This document shows, one piece after another, positions 25,363 through 36,480 of a stretch of DNA of 64,000 nt. Below the pieces are notes generated by a model. The model did not search any database and was not told the DNA's origin. It saw only the letters and a list, made by a program, of their open reading frames with translations. The translations under genes were made by a program, and so were the position numbers. Origin of the DNA: Halichoerus grypus (lineage: Eukaryota; Chordata; Mammalia; Carnivora; Phocidae); assembly GCF_964656455.1 (NCBI RefSeq), contig NC_135712.1:94278294-94342293 (forward strand). The letters are read 5' to 3'. Each line of letters starts with the position of its first letter. Position 1 is the stretch's first letter.

Positions 25363-28300
25363 CATATATACTCAGAGAAGAAAACATTCTTAAAATAATG
25401 TAAGGCATTTGTAAGCAACACAGTGATATAAAAACAAAAACAAATTCTAGCAGTACATTTTGAAATTTTCTTATTAATTCAACAACATGGAAAGCGGAAT
25501 ATCCATTTTTAGCTTATGTGTGTGAAAGACTGTTCTGTAATTTACAACTGAAACACTGTCCATTGGACTTAGAATTTGTAATCTTCTAATGGAGAATCAA
25601 AAAGTCTACAGGACTTGTTGGAAAGGACATTATAGGTAGGATCTCAAAAGCACCTGTAAGGTTATTAAAAAATTGGTTAATTATAGTTAGTTTGGTTTTC
25701 TTGTTAAGCTGCCAAGTTGAACAGTGTACTCTTCTTCAATAATATGAGAGAAAAAACATCCCCAGCTGCTACTTTTATATGAGGAGACACCGAGTATTCC
25801 AATCCTAGATAATTGCAGGGTAGATTCCCTGTGAAACTTTGTGGAATGTTTCTAGAGTTAGGGAAGCTGGCTCATAATTCAGAGTAAAGAAATTATCGTA
25901 GCTTTAGCCACCCTGTGCTGAATGGAAAAAAAAAAAAAAACTGGACAAGTTCACATTTTTGGCATCCACAGAAGTGTGTATACCTTTGAATTGTGCCTTC
26001 GTTTGACCTGGCCTAATTTAGTACCTTGGGAAACAATATAATTTGAAGGTTACTTCTGAGAGAACAGAGAGGCTTGGTGTTGACTCTTAAGGTCTGAGTT
26101 GGAACAGACAATTTTAATGATTAAAATAGATTATCTAAATCAATAGGTAAAAATAGAATGACTCAGTCACAAGAGGGCTTGCAGTATTAGGCATGTGTAT
26201 GAGATAGTTTGTGATAGTCTAGGGATTTCATTTCCAGTATGAAATACATAAATGGCTAAATATAGTTTTCCTAAAATATTACTTCATTGGGCCAGTAGTA
26301 AGATATCATCTTGGCCTTTGTATTTTGGCTGGCTGACATTTTCTTCTTTCCCATGAAAAAGAAAGTAGAACTGGCCTCATATAGAATTGAACAGAACAGA
26401 GTGTTGTGCTGCCCCTCTCTGTTTATTAAGATAAACTTCTGATAAGATGGTTAAGCAGGAAGCTGGAATAGTTCAGAGAAACTAAAGGCTACTTCTGGCT
26501 CTCACTATCTGGGACATATTATTTTACATTAAGAAATCTATTTTGAAGGTTCCTTTTTTTTAAAGTACAAGATGTACTGAGTTTTGAATGATACTCTAGG
26601 TTTCTTTTTAGTGGATATTGAATAAGTGTGAAAAAATGTCAATATTTTTATTTGTATTAACACTCTGAGGTCAGAGCAAACATTTAGTAATATGAGAGAA
26701 AGTATGCCACTTGGGTTCTGGAATGTTTGCAAAGAACATAGCAGAACACACTTGGAAATATAATTACCATCATTTGTATTTATGAATAATTTTTATAGCG
26801 TGTTGATTATTTCAGTCCAAATTAATGAGATTAAATTTAACCTATTTTCGGTAACTCCATATGTTGATTTTCTTATCATACTATCAAGTCTTTCTTCTAC
26901 TTAACATGTCCAAGTCAGGGAGAGATTTCACCTGTGACCCAGGATAAGATATTAAGAACTACGTTTCTGCTAAAAATCATGTGTGATTTTTTTCCCTACG
27001 TTAAATAATAAAACAGAAAACAAATTCTTAATAGCTATTTTCATCAACTAAAGCACATTGTTAATTTAATTTAACCTAGGCTTAGGGAGCGAACTTGTGC
27101 TAGATGAAGGAGAAATATTATTTATAACTTTTTAAAGTGTAGAAACCAAAATCTGAGCAAATATAATTTCTTTATTTTTACCCACACGACAGCTTTTTTA
27201 TTAATAATATGTGTACATTTAATGCAGATGAGTTTTATCTATACTATTCTAAATCACAGATATTTTGCTTTTACTATATTCTTTGAATTTTTATATATGT
27301 TAAAGAGGTTACGTCCTTGTATGGAAATTTGAATTTTTTCCTCGTATTCCAGCTTTTCTGTGTGACTTGTCAATTGTCTGGCTTCAGTCAGAAGAGCTCT
27401 CTCAATGAAAACCAATGTATTATTTGGTTATTTATAGCCCAGCCTCACTACAAGGTTTAAGCACCAAGAATCTAACAAAGTAGACTAATAAGGTTTCCAA
27501 GACAGTTTTGATACGGAAAAAAAGATTAGATATAGGGTCAACATAGACCTTTAAGTTGACATAGGAAATGAATTTAGAATCTTTTTGGTTTGCCCATAAC
27601 CAATTATAATGCAATTAATGTTAACAAATCTGACCTAGCAGGATTTTAATCTACAACCTGGCAACATTTACCAATTTCACAGCTACAATTCTTTAACCTA
27701 ATATCTCTCAGGCAAACCAAAATAAAATAGTACCGTAATTTAATAAAGGACCAACTAGTTTAATTTAAAGCAGCATGGAAAAAAAAAAAAGATAATACCG
27801 TAAGGTAGAAAATTATCAGCATTAGCTCTGGAATCTAAAGCATTTCCAACAAAAACTCATTATAAAAAGTCTAAAAGTGGTTTCAAAAATTCCTCTAAAA
27901 GTGATCAAATTATTTAACAATAGAATTGCCATTTTTCCCCCATCCCTGTCTTCATGTGACAAGCTGCTCTTCTCTTTCATTTCTCAGGGATTTTGTTTAT
28001 TGCATTTGTTTTATTTATTTCATTGCACAGAATATTTTAAAGGCAAATTCTCTTCCAGGATCAGAGTCAGTAGGTAGGGGAATAATAACTCTGTTAATTG
28101 AAGTATGGAACCGAGAAGGGCAAGTACTCAAAAGCCATTTACACATTCTTGTTTTAATAAAAAGTATGTTTTATTAAAAACAATTTTGAAGCCATACGTG
28201 CATACACGCATACAGAATCATTTTCCTGCCTAAGGTTGCATTCCTATTCATGGAAGTATAGACTATCTACACATATAGACTAAATTTTCAATGATCTAAG

Positions 28301-31300
28301 AACAAAATAACTTTTCCGAGGAGGGGTTGGAGGGTGATTACCCACGGTGAAAAGCAATCATAGAGGACTTGTGAAAGCAGTTTAAATTACTGTTAATCAT
28401 CTGAAATATTTATATATAAAGAGTTGTTTATTATTTAGAAGTAATTGCACAGTAGATAATAAACACTACAGCATTCTACTATGTGGGACCTTGAGTTCCC
28501 CGGCTGATCAGATGTGTCATATATTGGAGAAATGCCCTCTTCCTCCATTCACGGTCCATCCTTAGCATCTAGGAATGGTTGGCCTCCCAAAAAGGCTACA
28601 AAGCCCCAAGGCTTTCAGTAGGACTAGAGGAGTTGAATATGCAGCTGCGGAAACATTTCCATCCAATTAGAGACAAATTGACGAAAAGTAAAACATGCTA
28701 GAAAACAAACAATAAATAATAGATTATAAAAGTAGACAATGACATTTTGGCTATTTCTCGCCAAACAGTATACATAATTTTTGTACATTTATGAACATAG
28801 CCTATTTGCATGGTTTGCATATTTAGTGTATGAAAACTTACAAACTATTGTTTTGACTCTTTCAGATATAAAACAGTAAACCTGTTGTTAAATGTAAGAT
28901 GTACTTCACCTCAGTACATGTGCGTTGCATAATTATTTTACAACATTTTGGCTTTTTCTCTTATATTTGTTACTTTTGTTCACATTGAATTGGCATTATG
29001 TGTGATTGCCATCCACACCCTCTTCACTACCTTACTTATTATAGTCACATAAATAAATACTGATACCCAGATGCATTTACGTACAACCCTTTACCTGGGA
29101 AGGGGTTTGAGAATAATTGTGAAATATTTAACTGTTCTGCAAAAACTCCTTTTGCGTATATATTTGGAATGATGTTGAGAGAATGATAAAAATTTAGGCA
29201 GTTCAGATCATGTGTCCTGGAATGTTTAGTAGCACCTTTGAGAAAGTTACGAGAGGTCCCGAAAATAAGAATGCAACCTTTCTCTCCCTGTCATCCTGTT
29301 ATTATTATTCTAATGTACATTAACCTGTTGCATTCTATAGCCACCACATAATAAATAGAAAACCATAAACAGTTTTTAAGGAAAAGTGTCTGTTTTGTTC
29401 AAGGATAAGTTCTAGCAATCACTGTTGTAAGCATGACGTATGAGAAAGCTGTGATAATAATGGGCAGCTATTAGGAGGGGTAAGCGGCAAGAATGGGAAG
29501 AAGAAAGGGAACCTCTCTGTGCAGTGCAGGAGATGAGATCCTTCAATGAGAGTGGAATTCATGATATACATAGTATGGCCCAGCTGTTTGGGAACATTAA
29601 AAATCCCTTCGCTTAAGCTGTTGAAAGCTGCAAAAAAGACCAAATGTTTTCCATCTCAAAACACATTTTACTTAGCTGTGTTTTGAAAGCTGTTATCTAA
29701 ACATTAGGGGAAAAGAAAAAAAACACAGCGTATTCTAACATGATTTCTTCCTTGGGTGCAAATCAGCAGTTATAATTTAATTTAGGAAAGAGAGTGAAAA
29801 AGGTAGAAGGAAAAGGCACATTTTATTCTCCTACCTTCTTGTTTATCTTTCCTTAAAGTATTTGAAGGACATAAAACAGGGAAATAAAAAAGTCACCAGC
29901 ATACAGTTTTGTTAACTTATCTTGTGAACATTAAACATTATGCCTCAAATTTCGTATGGTACATAAAGTGTTTCGCCCTGCAAGATCATGTATACAGCAC
30001 TTCAAAAACGCCAGTAGGACAGCTCACTAAATGTAATGGATGTGTAACAGCAGATCTTTAGATCTCTTGTATTTAGCATGACAACTTTGGGTTCTTTAGG
30101 TGCTTTAAACATGATATCTAAAACCACCTATTTTTTTCCTAGTGATGAAAAACATAGACTAATTACAAACTTCTCATATGCTATAGATGGCTTGACCATC
30201 CGGTGCAAATGCAACATTTTGATTATACTGTGTCTCCTTTTGTTACTGAAGTTAATCAGTTTTACAACTTCACCTTGTTTTCCTAATGCATTTTCATCTT
30301 ATTTCTCACTAGAATGAATGCTCACTGAGCATAGTCAGTCTGGAAATGCGTTGTCTAATGGTGCAGTAAACACTATTTCTATTACCTAAAGGTTTTAAGG
30401 TGAAATCTTAGCTGCTCTCCAATTGCATGCATCCGTAATTGTCTTCACTAAAATCTTTAAGAACTCTCATTAAGCAGTTTCAGAAGATATCTTAAAACAG
30501 AGGAACTGAGTCCCACTTTAAGATTTACTTCTCTGAACCAACTTATTTCCTGTCAAAACTTATGTTGGCTATTACGTAGACAAAACTTTTGTCAGGAAAC
30601 TTTACTAGGAATCTGGCTTAGACAAGGAATACGACAGGGGGTCAGTGCTTTGCACCCAGGATTCAGACCACAAGTGGGTTTTGATGATAAAAGCACAAGG
30701 AAGTTTCAAACAGTGTAAATAATCAGATAAGGAAGCCGATAGTAAGGGCCGGCATGCTGGATTTAGGAGGAAACTGACACTAACAACCCCAACCACCTTC
30801 CGTGGGCTACGAGACATAATTATGGTTTAATGACATAATGTTAAACACCAAATTTCATCGTTTTTACTAGCATCCCTATTATGACAGATGCATAGTTGTG
30901 GACAGAAAAATAGGAAATTGTTTTGTTTTATTTTTACCTTTATGTTTCTACACAAATCTAAGTGACAAACGTAAGATGAGGATAGGTAATACGTTTTCTA
31001 AGGTCACTTTTGAGAATCTTAGTAAAGGATTAAAATTTTACTTCTAAGAAGTGTCTCTCTTCTCTGTCTCGAGTACTGAATTTCTTTTTCATGTGTTTTT
31101 TCCTAATGGACTACAATTAAATATGTTCATCAATGAGAAAGTAATTGAAAAAATGGGATGATGCCATAAACCAAGCATTGGTACAAATTTGTTCTTACTC
31201 TGATTATGATTGAGCCTTGGGAACAATACGTTGCTTCTCTGGCCTCCGTGTTCACATTTGCAAAATGACTGCATTAATTACTAATATGTTATATAGATTC

Positions 31301-31331
31301 ACTGATGTCTCCAGAGTTTATATTGGCCTTG
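25363..31331. other. Intronic AT-rich sequence without recognised features
   Basis: About 6 kb with only short A-runs (25926-25940, 27780-27790). No SINE, LINE or exon could be recognised. Confidence 0.6.
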
Positions 31332-31511
31332 AAAATGCCCCTAGTGCATGATCCCAGGGTTCTGGGATCGAGCCCCATGTCAGGCTCTCTGCTCAGCAGG
31401 AAGCCTGCTTCTCCCTCTCCCACTCCCCCTGCTTGTGTTCCCTCTCTCGCTGTGTCTCTCTCTCTCTGTCAAAATAAATAAGTAAAATCTTTAAAAAAAA
31501 TGCCCCTAGTG
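31332..31511 (+). mobile_element. 5'-truncated CAN-SINE with 15-bp target-site duplication
   Basis: Only the 3' part of the SINE is present (31347-31496), starting at catgatcccagggttctggg, so the A-box half of the tRNA head is missing. The duplication AAAATGCCCCTAGTG is exact at 31332-31346 and 31497-31511. The truncation therefore happened at insertion rather than by later deletion. Confidence 0.95.
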
Positions 31512-31689
31512 GGTTCTTCCTTCATTTATCTAATATGCATTATTAAACCGAGGTTAGCATCCGTTAGGCTCCCTGTCAGTCAGTGGTTGGCTCAGAGTGA
31601 CCCTGAATGCCAACTCCCAATATCAGACAGATGACATCTTTGGCAAATTAAGAGGCCAGTCTTTCTGGTCTTTATGTCTGAGGTAGTGC

Positions 31690-31930
31690 AGCCTTGGGAA
31701 AAGGTTATAGCAGAATATACAGTCATTATTGATCAGGGTTTGAATCCCATCTTTAATACTTAACAGTTGTGTGACTTAGGGCAAGTTATTTACTCAACTG
31801 AGTTCAGTTTTGTCATCTGTAAAACAAGGGTAATAATCACTTACAGCCTGTTAGTGAGTTATTAAGTGAAATAATGCATAATAAGCACTTGACATAGAAG
31901 AGGCACTTAATAAATGATATTATGATTATT
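31690..31930 (+). repeat. MIR element, plus strand, nearly complete
   Basis: 'gggtttgaatcccatcttta', 'gtgtgacttagggcaagtta', 'gttttgtcatctgtaaaaca', then 'gcacttgacatagaagaggc' and 'ttaataaatgatattatga'. Confidence 0.9.
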
Positions 31931-31934
31931 ATAT

Positions 31935-32100
31935 GTCTTACCATCTTATCATCATCTCTTGCTTCTGTGACTTCAATAGCTTGCTAATTGGTCACCTGGC
32001 ATCCACTTGCTTCACCCCAATTCACTTGCCACATTGTTGCCATTAGGGTTTTTAAAGATGAGAATTTGGCAAAGATCATGTCTGATTTCTTTCCAGAATG
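31935..32100 (+). repeat. L2 LINE fragment, plus strand
   Basis: 'gctaattggtcacctggcat', 'ttgccacattgttgccatta' and 'atcatgtctgatttctttcc' recall the L2 3' region. Confidence 0.65.
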
Positions 32101-32175
32101 AATGAATAAATGAGTAAAATTAACTAGACTAACTAATGTTAGAAATAAAATATTTGAAGACACTTGCTTTAAAAG

Positions 32176-32393
32176 AAATAATGGATATCAGGCACCTGGG
32201 TGGCTCAGTCAGTTGAGCATCCAACTCTTGGTTTTGGTGCAGGTCATGATCTCATGGTCCTGAGATTGAGCCCTGTGTCAGGCTCTGCATTCAGTGAGGA
32301 GTCTGCTTGAAAGATTCTTTCCCTCTGCCCTTTCCTCTTTCTCTCTCTCTCTCTCAAATAAATCAATAAATCTTTTAAAAAATAATGGATATC
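32176..32393 (+). mobile_element. CAN-SINE with 14-bp target-site duplication
   Basis: The body (32190-32379) begins aggcacctgggtggctcagt and ends in a CT repeat and an A-rich tail. The duplication AAATAATGGATATC is exact at 32176-32189 and 32380-32393. It is more diverged than the 25 kb copy. Confidence 0.95.
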
Positions 32394-33539
32394 TTTTGCC
32401 TACATTTATAATCAAAACCAAACAATTTACAAAAAAGTTAAATCCATGGGTTGATTTTTAAGTGATCACAACACAAAAAAACAGTAGTGGGCATATGTAT
32501 TTAGGCATTATGCTTACAATGTGGAAGTGTTTTGTGATTTTTGTTATTGTTATTATTACTAAAGCAAATAGGTTGACGATAACATAGACTGTGTCTTTTG
32601 TTGTTAAAGAATATGGGAAAACCCATTCTCTGAAATCAGGTGTTTCTAGCTTACCTACAAAGCATTATGCCTGGATATGTACCTTCAGTATGTTATCAGT
32701 TATTCTTAGGTTAATAAAAAATTACCCTAGAAATTTCATGAGCTTACCAATTGCTTTTAGATTTTACCAGAAAAATTATTTTTCAATGTTCCTCTAATTT
32801 ACGTTAACAGATTCACCTGGCATTGAGCATAAATCTGCCTGGTACATTTGAATCCATCAGGAAAATTAATCTCTTTGTTTAAAACACAACCGTGATTATA
32901 CACATACCTAAGATACTATAATATATATTTTAAAAACATCTAGGGATGATTTTATACACCTGAGGAACAATAGAAATGCTGGGTTTTATCAAAGCAATTA
33001 AGCAAACATTGAAAATACATTTAGCTTAAGTCCGGCACACAGTAGAATCCCCAGAAATATTCTTTTCCACTTTTGCCCAGTCTTTGAATGAGTGCAAGTC
33101 TCCCTTCTCCCATAAAGCTTCTTCTGCATGGCAGCCTTCACACATCTCCCTCCTTGCTGAATCTCTGCAGCACTTATCATTTGAGCCACATAATTTAGTA
33201 CTTAATGACTTACAGTCTTGTGCTATTTGCTGTTCTTTCAAGTAGCTTAGTCTCGTCTCTCTAAATAGATTGCATGGGCCTTAACAGCAGGGACAATGGC
33301 TTATATTAACTTTTTATTTCCTCTGGTTTCTAAACCTTATCCTGCAGCATATTTAGTTTGGTCATTTTTAACTGTGAATCAAGAGCCCAGGCATTGGAGA
33401 GAGTGGGGTATGCTAGAGGAGACATTCCAGAGTCATTCTGAAACCCAAGAGTCCATGCAGAATGTATGTGTGTATGTGTATGTACATGTGATTGTTTGTA
33501 TGCATACAGCAATTAGAAAAAGAACCTCAAATTAGACAT

Positions 33540-33840
33540 AGACTTCCTAACGTATAGATTGTGATCTATTGATACATTCAAAAAAAGAAGTTGTAGACTA
33601 ATGTGTACAGTATAACTCTATTTTGGTAAAAATAAATATAGAAATTTATATAGAATATAGAAATGTATATATTCCTTTGTTTTGTGTGAGCAAAGAATAC
33701 CACAAGAAAACCACACTGGACTGAATATTTATTACCTCTGAAAAGTGAACCACTTTTGTGTTGTGTTGCTTGATTGGCAAAACAAACATGTATTCCTTTT
33801 GTAATTTGAAAAACTTCAAAGAAAATGTTTTAAAATGAAA
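33540..33840 (+). repeat. Old retrotransposon 3'-end-like sequence, family uncertain
   Basis: Features such as 'gtgtacagtataactctatt', 'ttggtaaaaataaatataga' and a later 'tgtattccttttgtaatttg' recall LINE 3' ends. I cannot name the family. Confidence 0.3.
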
Positions 33841-33999
33841 ACCGCAAAGGAAATATCAAAGTGAAGTGGAGTGATAAGTAAAATTATTAGATTTTCTGTG
33901 AGAGAAAAATAAATAAATATAAATCCAGCCTCTTTGCAGGGATAGGTGGAGAACCACCGACGCTGTGGGAAAAGCATTTGCTAAGAATGGAAAAGTTTT

Positions 34000-34110
34000 G
34001 TCTTCTAGTCACAGGCCAGCACTTACTAGCTTTGGGACCTCGGGCAAGTTCTCTAATGTCTGCATCTCCTTTCTCAGTTTTATTGTGGTGATAATTTTAC
34101 TTGTCATGCC
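34000..34110 (+). repeat. MIR fragment, plus strand
   Basis: 'ccagcacttactagctttgg', 'gacctcgggcaagttctcta' and 'catctcctttctcagtttta' match the MIR core. Confidence 0.8.
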
Positions 34111-34887
34111 CTTTCATGGTTTTGTAACATTAGCGACTCAATTAGTTTAAGTGGAAAGTATATCCCTTGGAAAGGATAATGGGTTATCCCTACTGTGCTC
34201 TCTGTCACATCTGATATGGTGTGGTTGGTACTTGGGCAAACCTGGCAATCTCTCTGGGAGCCTGTGGGAATGGCGGCCAACAGCCACTTTATCAGAAGTG
34301 GCTGTAGCTCCTAAGAGAGGTCCTGCTACCTCAGGCAAGGGGCAAGGTCCTAGTCCATGACGGAGGCGGAAGGGCAGAGAAACAGAAATTGCTAGTATTC
34401 TTTTTCACTGATGCATTTGGTACTGATATGGTTGTATTACCTTTCTTCTAGCTTTGGGTTGGAGTTGGGGGAACTCCTGGGAAACAGTTTAGCAAGGCAC
34501 TTCTTTGTTCAAAGATCAACATCTTAGTCCTTTTATGAAGACAACAAAAATCCGTCTGAATTTTCAAAGCAACTAACTCTCATTTGGTACATGCCCCCAA
34601 ACCATGATCTCCCATGTGATGGCTCTGGAAACAGGAAACAAATCTTTCTGAAGTCTTGTTGTCATAATGTCACTACTCTGAAACTTGTAATGACTGCCTT
34701 TTTCTGTTTTCAATCCAATTTAACCTAAATTGCAACAGTCTTTGGAAAGTGTTCTATAATTTGGCCTTATCAAGTCTTAGTCGCTAATGTTTCTCAATTT
34801 TATGGCTTCTGGGGAATCCTAATGAGTATATTGAGCAACAGTTCATGAGCAGAAATGGAAGCAGGTATTTTTAGATGAGCGCGTGAA

Positions 34888-34901
34888 AGCGCCCCCTTTG
34901 G
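34888..34901 (-). promoter_or_regulatory. Possible CTCF-like core AGCGCCCCCTTTGG
   Basis: The GCGCCCCCT core equals the reverse complement of the AGGGGGCGC centre of CTCF sites, but the 3' half is one base short of the consensus spacing. It stands out as a small GC-rich island in AT-rich intron. Confidence 0.25.
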
Positions 34902-35024
34902 AGCTACAACAGACTGCGGCCAAGTGCGGGCTGGGGAGTGCTCCTTCACACAGGCCTTAATGCCCTGATGACTTGAAGAGGTCAGGCCACTGAATTCTCC
35001 ATATCCACCAAAGAGCTTTGGCTG

Positions 35025-35250
35025 GTGTATTTTGTATCTATTGCTGCATAATAAGTTACCCCCAAACTTAGTGGCTCAAAACAATAATAAACATTCATTA
35101 TTTTCAGTTTCCATGGTTTAGGAAATCAGGAGCCACTTAGCTAGCTGGGTGGTTCTGGCCCAGGGTCTCATCAGGTTGCAGTTAAGATGGTGGCTGCGGT
35201 CATCTGAAGATCTGACTGGCGTTGGAGATCCATTTCCAATGGCCACTCAC
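35025..35250 (+). repeat. Ancient interspersed repeat, family not named
   Basis: 'tatctattgctgcataataa', 'cttagtggctcaaaacaata' and 'tggttctggcccagggtctc' belong to a repeat that recurs in mammalian genomes. I recognise the sequence but cannot assign its family reliably. Confidence 0.5.
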
Positions 35251-35824
35251 TCACATTTGTGGACCCAGCCACCAGAACAAACTTACACACCCCAAATTGA
35301 ACAACCTCTACTGTGATCCTCTGCATTCACACCAACTCCTTACTCTGTTAGCTTCTTTCCTTTCCCTTGAATGTTGCATGTCCCATTTTCCCCACATTTT
35401 GAAGAATTATATCACTTAATAGCTTACTTCAACTAATGACTAAACTGTACTTCAAACTTATTTCTGTTCAAGGTTTATTGTAAAAACATGTGTGACTTTC
35501 AGTAGAATCATGAAGACTCCTGTTTCTCTTCCTGTGCTTTCTTTTACCTATCTCCTAGATAGTCTTCTCTTAGGAACTATTTCTCCTCACTAACATTGGG
35601 AAGCTTAATTGTTAGAGACCATAATGAATGTGTATTCGTATTGCTTCTTTTGATTATTCTTTCTGGTGCTTTGTGTTTCTGTTTCTCTGAAACAACCTAC
35701 TGCATGAGTGACAATAAATAAATTAGGAGGAAAAAAATTTGTCTTCCAGTTTAAGGATGTCTGACAGAAACAAACCATAGGAGGCATTTCTATAGAGGGT
35801 AACTATTTTATAGTTAGGACTCCT

Positions 35825-36058
35825 TTTAATGATAGCTAATGTTTATTAGGTGCTTAGGTGCTAGGTGCTGAGCTAAGTGCTATGCATGGCTGCTTGTATT
35901 TAATCCTCTCAATAGCCCTATGAGATACTATCATTATCCTCATTTCCAGATGAGGAAGCTGAGGCGATAGGTAACTTGGCACATGTCACTTGCCTAGCGT
36001 ATAGTGAAGCTGTGATTTAAATCCAGGCTGTCTGTGGTTTTAATCACTACACTGTTTT
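35825..36058 (-). repeat. MIR element, minus strand, well preserved
   Basis: 'tttattaggtgcttaggtgc', 'taatcctctcaatagcccta', 'ccagatgaggaagctgaggc', 'acatgtcacttgcctagcgt' and 'tttaaatccaggctgtctgt' follow reverse MIR in order. Confidence 0.9.
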
Positions 36059-36061
36059 TCC

Positions 36062-36480
36062 TCCTTATGAGTCTCTGCTATGCACCAGGCATTATACTAA
36101 GTTTTTTTTTTTTTAAGATTTTATTTATTTATTTATTTGAGAGAGAGCGTGAGCATGGGGGGAAGGGCAGAGGAAGAGGGAGAGAGAAACCCAAGCCGGC
36201 TGGCTCCACGCTGAGCATGGAGTGCAACGTGGGGCTCAGTCTCATGACCCTGAGATCAGACCTGAGCTGAAACCAAGAGTCAGATGCCCAACCGACTGTG
36301 CCACCCCGGTGCCCCAATATACTAAGTTCTTTATATACATTATCTCCAGTTTAATCCTGATAACCTATGATATAGGTGCCATTACTGTAATTTTAAAGAC
36401 TGCATCAAGAAGTTTAAGAAACTCTCTCAGTAGCACATACGTAGATGAAGACTCCATCATGACCTCTGGCATCAGAGGGC
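36062..36480 (-). repeat. Second MIR, minus strand, split by a CAN-SINE
   Basis: 'tatgcaccaggcattatact' lies left of the SINE. 'ttctttatatacattatctc', 'ctgataacctatgatatagg' and 'tgccattactgtaattttaa' lie right of it. Removing the SINE and one duplication restores MIR order. Confidence 0.8.
36093..36328 (-). mobile_element. CAN-SINE on minus strand with 11-bp target-site duplication, inserted in an MIR
   Basis: The body (36104-36317) starts with the T-run complement of the tail, then TTATTTATTTATTTATTTGAG, a GA-rich region, and ends with the complement of the tRNA-like head (gccaccccggtgcccc). The duplication TATACTAAGTT is at 36093-36103 and 36318-36328. The flanks together form a continuous MIR. 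Confidence 0.95.
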
